Positions 59,126-64,000 of a DNA stretch of 64,000 bases are shown here, piece after piece. Position 1 is the stretch's first letter, and every line of letters starts with the position of its first letter. The notes below the pieces were generated by a model. That model saw only the letters and a list, made by a program, of their open reading frames with translations, had not been told where the DNA came from and searched no databases. Location of the stretch: the NCBI RefSeq assembly GCF_027490375.1, contig NZ_JAIXYH010000004.1, forward strand, positions 1-64,000, written 5' to 3'. This stretch comes from Flavobacterium sp. GTDB taxonomy: Bacteria; Bacteroidota; Bacteroidia; Flavobacteriales; Flavobacteriaceae. A program made the position numbers and the translations under genes.

Positions 59126-60553
59126 TTAGTTTTTGCCGGCAATGCGTTTAATCATGCCGTCAAAAATAAAGAAATGAAAGGGCAACATAGCGTACCAGTA
59201 CAATCTTCCCCACAATCCGCGCGGGCGAAATGTGGCTATTTGATGCAAAACCCGATTTTCGTCGATCGAAAACTCCAGCCAAGCCTCGCCCGGAAGTTTC
59301 ATTTCTGCGAAAAGCAACAAGCGCTTTTGCTCTTTATCGGCTAAGAGTACGCGCCAAAAATCCAGCGCATCGCCGTTGTCTAAATGCGTCGGATGTGTTC
59401 GCCCGCGCCGCAAACCAACACCACCAACCAACTTATCGATGTGTCCGCGCGTTTTCCACAACCAATTGCCGTAGTACCAACCGTGCATGCCGCCAATCGA
59501 CCAAATATTTTTCATTACCTCTTCCTCATCGGAAATTTCTATTTTTTGATGATCTTTCAAGCAACCGTACCGCGGAACCTGGACAAATTCCTTCAAACTT
59601 CCTTGTAATCGGCCACTCACGCGACTGTCTTTCCAGCTCGAAATCACCAAATTTTGTTCTATTTTCACAAAGGCCAATTTAATGGCGTCGGTGTACGAAA
59701 TGGGTTTTATTCCCAGTAAACGCTGCAATTTGGTGTCTTTAGCAACCACTTCTACGGTCATGCTATCCACTAAATTTGCCGCCAATTTGTAAGTGGTTGA
59801 GGTTACAAAATGCAGCCAGTAACTCGACAGTTTCGGCGTCATTACCGGAACGGTGAAAATCCACACTCTAAAACCACGCGTCTTGGCGTACAGCTGTAGC
59901 ATTTGTTTGTACGTGAGGATGTTAGGACCGCCTATGTCGAACGATTGTCCCATACAATCTTCGCGCAACAATACTCCGAGCAAGTACTTAATCACGTCGC
60001 GAATGGCAATAGGCTGCGTTTTGGTTAAAACCCATTTGGGTGTAATCATTACGGGCAATTTCTCGCACAAGTCGCGAATAATCTCAAACGACGAGCTGCC
60101 CGATCCTACAATAATTCCTGCTCGAAGAACGGTAACAGCTGCTGTTCCGCGATACAGCTCGTCTTCCACACTTTTACGCGATTGCAGGTGTTTCGATAAA
60201 ACGCTGTCGTTTACAATGCCGCTCAAATACACCACTTGTTTAATCCCGCTAAAACGCATATATCGGTTGAAATTTTGCGCCGATTTCAATTCCAACGCAT
60301 CAAAATCGTTAGTAGAATTCGACATGGAATGTATCAGATAATACGCCACATCGGCCTGCGGAACTTGCGGGTTTTCGGGAACGTTTTCCAGAAAATCGAC
60401 TTCCCAAATGCTTACTTTATCGAGCGTTTCGAGGTCTAATCCAATCCGACTTCGGTCGCGCACGCAGCAAATAACTTCGTGTCCGGCCGCCAGCAATTCC
60501 GGAAGCAACCGCCGACCCACATACCCATTTGCACCTGTTAATAGAATTCTCAC
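59126..60553 (-). CDS. SDR-family protein with C-terminal DUF2867 domain
   Basis: A 475-residue protein. The N-terminal half is an atypical SDR/NmrA-like Rossmann domain (ILLTGANGYVGRRLLPELL, ~3-20; AYYLIHSM and VVYLSGIV). The C-terminal part (~330-475) matches DUF2867, with WSIGGMHGWYYGNWLW, DFWRVLLAD and LHQIATFRPRGLWGRLYW. The reaction is not known; NAD(P) binding is likely. No operon partner is visible: repeat copy B lies upstream and a T9SS esterase gene downstream. Confidence 0.88.
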   Translation of the reverse strand: MRILLTGANGYVGRRLLPELLAAGHEVICCVRDRSRIGLDLETLDKVSIWEVDFLENVPENPQVPQADVAYYLIHSMSNSTNDFDALELKSAQNFNRYMRFSGIKQVVYLSGIVNDSVLSKHLQSRKSVEDELYRGTAAVTVLRAGIIVGSGSSSFEIIRDLCEKLPVMITPKWVLTKTQPIAIRDVIKYLLGVLLREDCMGQSFDIGGPNILTYKQMLQLYAKTRGFRVWIFTVPVMTPKLSSYWLHFVTSTTYKLAANLVDSMTVEVVAKDTKLQRLLGIKPISYTDAIKLAFVKIEQNLVISSWKDSRVSGRLQGSLKEFVQVPRYGCLKDHQKIEISDEEEVMKNIWSIGGMHGWYYGNWLWKTRGHIDKLVGGVGLRRGRTHPTHLDNGDALDFWRVLLADKEQKRLLLFAEMKLPGEAWLEFSIDENRVLHQIATFRPRGLWGRLYWYAMLPFHFFIFDGMIKRIAGKN

Positions 60554-60657
60554 CGTTCACTTTTTTATCGCACCCAAACGCCTTGATTTAAGGAGTTTTC
60601 GCAGAAATTCTTCTAAAGGTAACAGATTCTCAAAAAACGATTGTTAATGCCGGACTA

Positions 60658-60790
60658 ATTTTTTGGGCAAACCGCTGCGGCAGTAGTGGAAATTCCGTGA
60701 TCCGCAGCGTCGCGCTTTTCGCTGCAACTCCTCGCCACCGGTGGAAACCACTCGGCGGCTGTGGGGTTTTCGCTGCAATCGCTTTTGCGG
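60658..60790 (+). repeat. Dispersed GC-rich intergenic repeat, copy B
   Basis: It starts TTTTTTGGGCAAACCGCTGC and ends GGGGTTTTCGCTGCAATCGC. The 80 bp at 60709-60788 match copy A (18901-18980, inverted) at 77 positions. It lies in the 540-bp gap between two minus-strand genes; the remaining ~300 bp to 61093 hold nothing I can name. Confidence 0.8.
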
Positions 60791-61093
60791 GTATCGTGCA
60801 CAACGTGTGTGCGTAACTAGCGGTAGTCGACTTTGAAAAATGAATTGCTATAACTGATTTCGAATCCGCACGGTCTCATTATTCAAACAATGTTTGTACG
60901 TTATAAAGATGTGTGATTTTATCACCAATCGAATCAAGCTCAATTGTTCATCGCGGCGAATAGTAAAAACTAAAATGCGGGGCGTAAAGTCGGGTATCGT
61001 AGCAATAGAGGACGTATTTTCTCAGCGTGCTTTCATTGTCCTTAGAGAAAACGTTGAAGCTTCGATTATCTTAATTAGCTCCGCCAATCAATA

Positions 61094-61498
61094 TTATGTA
61101 CTTGAGTCAATAATCTTGACGAGTTGCCATTTATCATCGATAAGTTTAAAAACATATTCAATGTAAACTCCTGTATCTTCTAACTCGATCGTTAAGTTTA
61201 TACTGTCAGCTGCAGAATTCCATGACGTTTTCATTTTATCTTCGATCGTAAAGTACTTCCAGTTGTTTTTATGAATTGTACTAATCTTGGAGACTTTCCC
61301 AAATTCATCGGTTGCATAGCATTCGATCTTGTTAGAAACTCTATCAAATTGTTTTGACTCAGAGAAGAAAAAGTCTTTTTTTAAGAGCGAGAAGTCTTGT
61401 TCTGCTTTTGCTTTCTCGTTCTCTTTTTGATTTAAACAAGAGTAATATGGGAGGATAAAGACAAAAATGAGCAGTAATTTTTTCAAATGGAAATACAT
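61094..61498 (-). CDS. Small putative lipoprotein of unknown function
   Basis: A 134-residue protein with a signal peptide and lipobox-like YYSC (Cys ~21), followed by a charged linker (NQKENEKAKAEQD). The mature domain of ~100 residues is alpha/beta, ending WQLVKIIDSST, a pattern common in small Bacteroidetes lipoproteins with a DUF4348-like or SnoaL-type fold. The family match is uncertain. It is flanked on both sides by long gene-poor stretches with repeats. Confidence 0.7.
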   Translation of the reverse strand: MYFHLKKLLLIFVFILPYYSCLNQKENEKAKAEQDFSLLKKDFFFSESKQFDRVSNKIECYATDEFGKVSKISTIHKNNWKYFTIEDKMKTSWNSAADSINLTIELEDTGVYIEYVFKLIDDKWQLVKIIDSST

Positions 61499-61774
61499 TT
61501 TACTGTTGTTTGTTGTCTTTGGTTTTGCTTAAATAGTAGCGCGTTATGTTTGGTTTCTTGCATCTCGAAAATCTAATTCTAAACAAATGGACGTGTTTCT
61601 AATCGGGTTTCCTTAAAAGTTGAACTGCTGTTCTAATTGGGTTTGGACAGCAGAAGTTATTTATCCAGAGGCTGCTCCGCCAACACATCTACCTTATTTA
61701 CTCGACGTGGAGCATGCTACAAAGTCCCTCGCGGGTTTAAGAAATTACCCAAATGATAAGCGCACACCTCCCAA

Positions 61775-61806
61775 TCTTTCGATCTCGAAATCTTTCAATC
61801 TCGAAA
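61775..61806. repeat. Short 16-bp tandem duplication
   Basis: TCTTTCGATCTCGAAA is followed at once by TCTTTCAATCTCGAAA, one mismatch. It lies in the 540-bp gene-free stretch upstream of der, 9 bp before the inverted-repeat element. No function is suggested. Confidence 0.7.
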
Positions 61807-61815
61807 TCTCTTAAA

Positions 61816-61938
61816 ATTTACGGTTTTCCCGTAACCAACTTTCGTTTTTTCTTCGTAGGGATAAACCCGTTTTCCCCTTCCCGTTTAGGGCGAAGCTCCC
61901 AAAAAAAATCGACATAGCATTACGGAAAAACCGTAAAT
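61816..61938. repeat. 123-bp element with 19-bp terminal inverted repeats (MITE-like)
   Basis: ATTTACGGTTTTCCCGTAA (61816-61834) and TTACGGAAAAACCGTAAAT (61920-61938) are inverted repeats of each other with one mismatch. Each end is also a small hairpin, TACGG-N5-CCGTA. The interior on the minus strand holds TTTTTTTGGGAGCTTCGCCC and CGGGTTTATCCCTACG, similar to blocks of the dispersed GC-rich repeats. No target-site duplication is evident. The rest of the 61499-62038 gap shows no gene. Confidence 0.6.
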
Positions 61939-62038
61939 CGAGTACTTTGTGAAAAAAAGTGTGGCAAATGCAACATTCAGATTCAACAGAGTAGCTTGTT
62001 TGCGCAGATTTCAAATCCGCCCGATCAAGCTACAAGTA

Positions 62039-63349
62039 CTATTTCTCTCGAATGTAAATATCAATTGGTACACCTTCGAAATCCCAGTGTTCGCGGATTT
62101 TATTTTCCAGAAAACGTTTGTACGGATCTTTTACATACTGCGGCAAATTCGCAAAAAATACAAACTGCGGTGTTGGCGTTGGCAATTGCATGCAATATTT
62201 AATCTTTACGTACTTGCCTTTCAAAGCCGGTGGTGGAAACGCTTCGATCAACTTCAACATATGGTCGTTGAATTTCGATGTGGGTATGCGCTGCGTTTTG
62301 TTCTCGTACACTTTTACAGCTGTTTCAAGCGCCTTGAGTAAGCGTTGTTTGTTTAAAGCCGACACAAACAAAATAGGTACATCGGTAAACGGACTAATTT
62401 CTTCGCGAATTCTATCGGCGTATTGTTTAGACGACATGGTATCTTTTTCCACCAAATCCCATTTGTTTACCAAAATCACAACGCCTTTTCGGTTTTTCTC
62501 TGCCAACCAAAAAATACTTTGATCTTGGCCTTCGAATCCGCGCGTTGCATCAATCACTAAAATACATATATCCGAATGTTCGATAGCACGTACCGAGCGC
62601 ATGACCGAGTAAAATTCGAGATCTTCCTTGACTTTTGCTTTACGACGAATTCCAGCCGTATCGACCAAATTAAACTTAAAACCAAATTTTTCAAAACGCG
62701 TATCAATCGAATCGCGCGTGGTTCCAGCAATGTCGGTTACAATGTAGCGATCTTCGCCAATAAGCGCATTGATAAAGCTCGATTTTCCAGCGTTTGGTCG
62801 GCCCACTACGGCAAAGCGCGGTAATTCGTCTTCGGTAGCGGCTACTACTTCGGGTTCGGGAAGCGCTTGCATGAGCGCATCGAGTAAATCGCCCGTTCCG
62901 CTGCCCGACGTACTCGACAAGGTGTAATATTCGCCTAAGCCGAGATTGTAAAATTCTATCGCGTCTTTTTCGCGCATCGAATTGTCTACTTTATTCACAG
63001 CCAATAAAACCGGCTTTTGAACTTTTCGAAGTAAACTCGCTACCGTTTCATCCATCGGAGTTATGCCTTCTTCGACATCGGTAACAAATATGATTGCGTC
63101 GGCTTCGTCGATGGCTAGTTCTACTTGCTTGCGAATTTCGCCTTCAAAAATATCGTCGGAACCTTTAATGTAACCGCCGGTATCGATAACCGAAAAAGTT
63201 CTGCCGTTCCATTCACTTTTGCCGTAATTGCGGTCGCGCGTTACGCCGGCAACCGAATCTACAATCGCTTCTCTGCGCTGTATCAGTCGGTTAAATAAGG
63301 TTGATTTGCCAACGTTTGGTCTTCCTACTATTGCAACAATCTGGTTCAT
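62039..63349 (-). CDS. der: Ribosome biogenesis GTPase Der
   Basis: A 436-residue protein with two tandem GTPase domains, G1 motifs [14 protein letters not shown] (~7-20) and [14 protein letters not shown] (~182-195), with DTGGY and DTAGI as G3 and NKVD and NKWD as G4. A C-terminal KH-like domain (~350-436) ends [10 protein letters not shown]. Der (EngA) is essential for 50S subunit assembly. It lies 75 bp downstream of era on the same strand, with its own -7 promoter element. Confidence 0.97.
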   Translation of the reverse strand: MNQIVAIVGRPNVGKSTLFNRLIQRREAIVDSVAGVTRDRNYGKSEWNGRTFSVIDTGGYIKGSDDIFEGEIRKQVELAIDEADAIIFVTDVEEGITPMDETVASLLRKVQKPVLLAVNKVDNSMREKDAIEFYNLGLGEYYTLSSTSGSGTGDLLDALMQALPEPEVVAATEDELPRFAVVGRPNAGKSSFINALIGEDRYIVTDIAGTTRDSIDTRFEKFGFKFNLVDTAGIRRKAKVKEDLEFYSVMRSVRAIEHSDICILVIDATRGFEGQDQSIFWLAEKNRKGVVILVNKWDLVEKDTMSSKQYADRIREEISPFTDVPILFVSALNKQRLLKALETAVKVYENKTQRIPTSKFNDHMLKLIEAFPPPALKGKYVKIKYCMQLPTPTPQFVFFANLPQYVKDPYKRFLENKIREHWDFEGVPIDIYIREK

Positions 63350-63365
63350 GGCCTAAAATTTGGCG

Positions 63366-63373
63366 CAAAGGTA
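63366..63373 (-). promoter_or_regulatory. -7 promoter element of der
   Basis: The minus strand reads TACCTTTG, a full TAnnTTTG match, 16 bases before the der ATG. No clear -33 TTG. Confidence 0.5.
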
Positions 63374-63424
63374 AGCAATCAAAAACGAATGGAAAACCGG
63401 CGTAAATTGTGCCGTTATTTTGAT

Positions 63425-64000
63425 TTACTGGTAGCCAAAACGCTTCAGCTGTCGGATGTTTCGGCGCCAGTCTTTATTTACTTTCACAAATAGTTCAATG
63501 TGAATTTGCTTTCCGAAGAATTGCTCCATCGTAGCACGCGCTTCCATGCCCACTTTTTTTAACGCAGCTCCTTTATGGCCAATGATAATTCCTTTTTGTG
63601 TATCGCGCTCCACCATAATTACCGCGCGAATTCGAATAATGTTATCGTCTTCCAGAAATTCTTCAGTTTCAACCTCCACGGCGTACGGAATTTCTTTATC
63701 GTAGTTCAGTAATATCTTTTCGCGAATGATTTCATTTACAAAGAAACGTTCGGGCTTGTCGGTTAAAGCATCTTTAGGATAATAGGGCGGACATTCGGGC
63801 AGCAACTCTAAGATCCGGTAAAAAACTTCGGTTACTTGAAAGTTGTTGAGTGCTGAAATCGGATAAATCTCGGCATTCGGAACCTGCGTTTGCCACAATT
63901 GCACTTGCGCTTCGAGTTCTTCTTGTGACGATTTGTCGATTTTATTTAAAAGCAATAAAACCGGAATTTTAGAATGTATAATTCGGTTGAAAAACGCCTC
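63425..64000 (-). CDS. era: GTPase Era, C-terminal part (5' end outside window)
   Basis: The frame is open to the window edge (192 codons), so the gene begins beyond 64000 and the internal Met at 63955 is not its start. It has the G4 motif LLLNKID, the G5 region PISALNNFQ, then the linker FVNEIIREKIL and the KH domain with RDTQKGIIIGHKGAALKKVG, ending KRFGYQ. Era binds the 3' end of 16S rRNA and acts in 30S assembly. It is followed by der on the same strand. Confidence 0.95.
   Translation of the reverse strand, partial: EAFFNRIIHSKIPVLLLLNKIDKSSQEELEAQVQLWQTQVPNAEIYPISALNNFQVTEVFYRILELLPECPPYYPKDALTDKPERFFVNEIIREKILLNYDKEIPYAVEVETEEFLEDDNIIRIRAVIMVERDTQKGIIIGHKGAALKKVGMEARATMEQFFGKQIHIELFVKVNKDWRRNIRQLKRFGYQ

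Noticed and set aside
61620..61814. A 64-codon frame in the gap upstream of der
   Set aside because: No ribosome-binding region, no recognisable sequence, and it ends in the 16-bp tandem duplication.
1511..62038. tRNA genes, CRISPR arrays or insertion sequences in the intergenic gaps
   Set aside because: No cloverleaf pattern, no regularly spaced direct repeats and no transposase sequence were found on reading the gaps.

Overview
The window comes from a member of the Bacteroidetes, most likely a Flavobacteriaceae. The evidence is the type IX secretion gene porT next to ubiE, three proteins ending in T9SS type A sorting domains, a cluster of GLPGLI-family genes, DUF3098 and 2TM-domain genes, an AccD without zinc-ribbon cysteines, and promoters that follow the Bacteroidetes pattern (TTG, then TAnnTTTG) rather than the E. 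coli one. No rRNA, tRNA or CRISPR array was seen.

Layout. 1-1.5 kb: the 3' end of an RHS-type polymorphic toxin gene and a probable periplasmic immunity gene. 1.7-13.3 kb: housekeeping genes (Lrp regulator with a saccharopine-dehydrogenase-like enzyme, DUF423, pckA, waaA, a sugar aminotransferase with galE, fabD) and two uncharacterised envelope genes. 13.4-18.8 kb: a signalling cluster of TPR histidine kinase, lipoprotein, NarL-type regulator and secreted propeller-like protein. 19-29.8 kb: YugP-like peptidase, leuS, the ftsX-DUF3098-uppP-truB run, an AT-rich ATPase/STAS-like gene pair, a thioredoxin-like gene, a polyprenyl synthase and rlmN.

30.2-41.7 kb is an AT-richer accessory block: an SDR gene with one in-frame amber codon, a LytS/LytTR-type two-component pair, membrane and secreted proteins (two with T9SS signals), a DUF1080 protein, a serine hydrolase, and a RibD-like reductase broken by a frameshift. 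Copies of a GC-rich dispersed repeat lie at both ends of the block. 42-54 kb: accD with fbaA, then an outer-membrane receptor with three GLPGLI paralogues and a decayed second receptor, then a TamL-like lipoprotein barrel. 53.5-64 kb: an rRNA methyltransferase, porT, ubiE, folA, a stand-alone CBM48 protein, a T9SS-secreted esterase, a large SDR protein, der and the 3' part of era.

Three things stand out. The RHS tip resembles an L,D-transpeptidase-type peptidoglycan toxin and is paired with an exported immunity candidate. The ATPase/STAS-like pair looks like a small partner-switching module. A family of six mosaic GC-rich repeats occupies most of the longer intergenic gaps.
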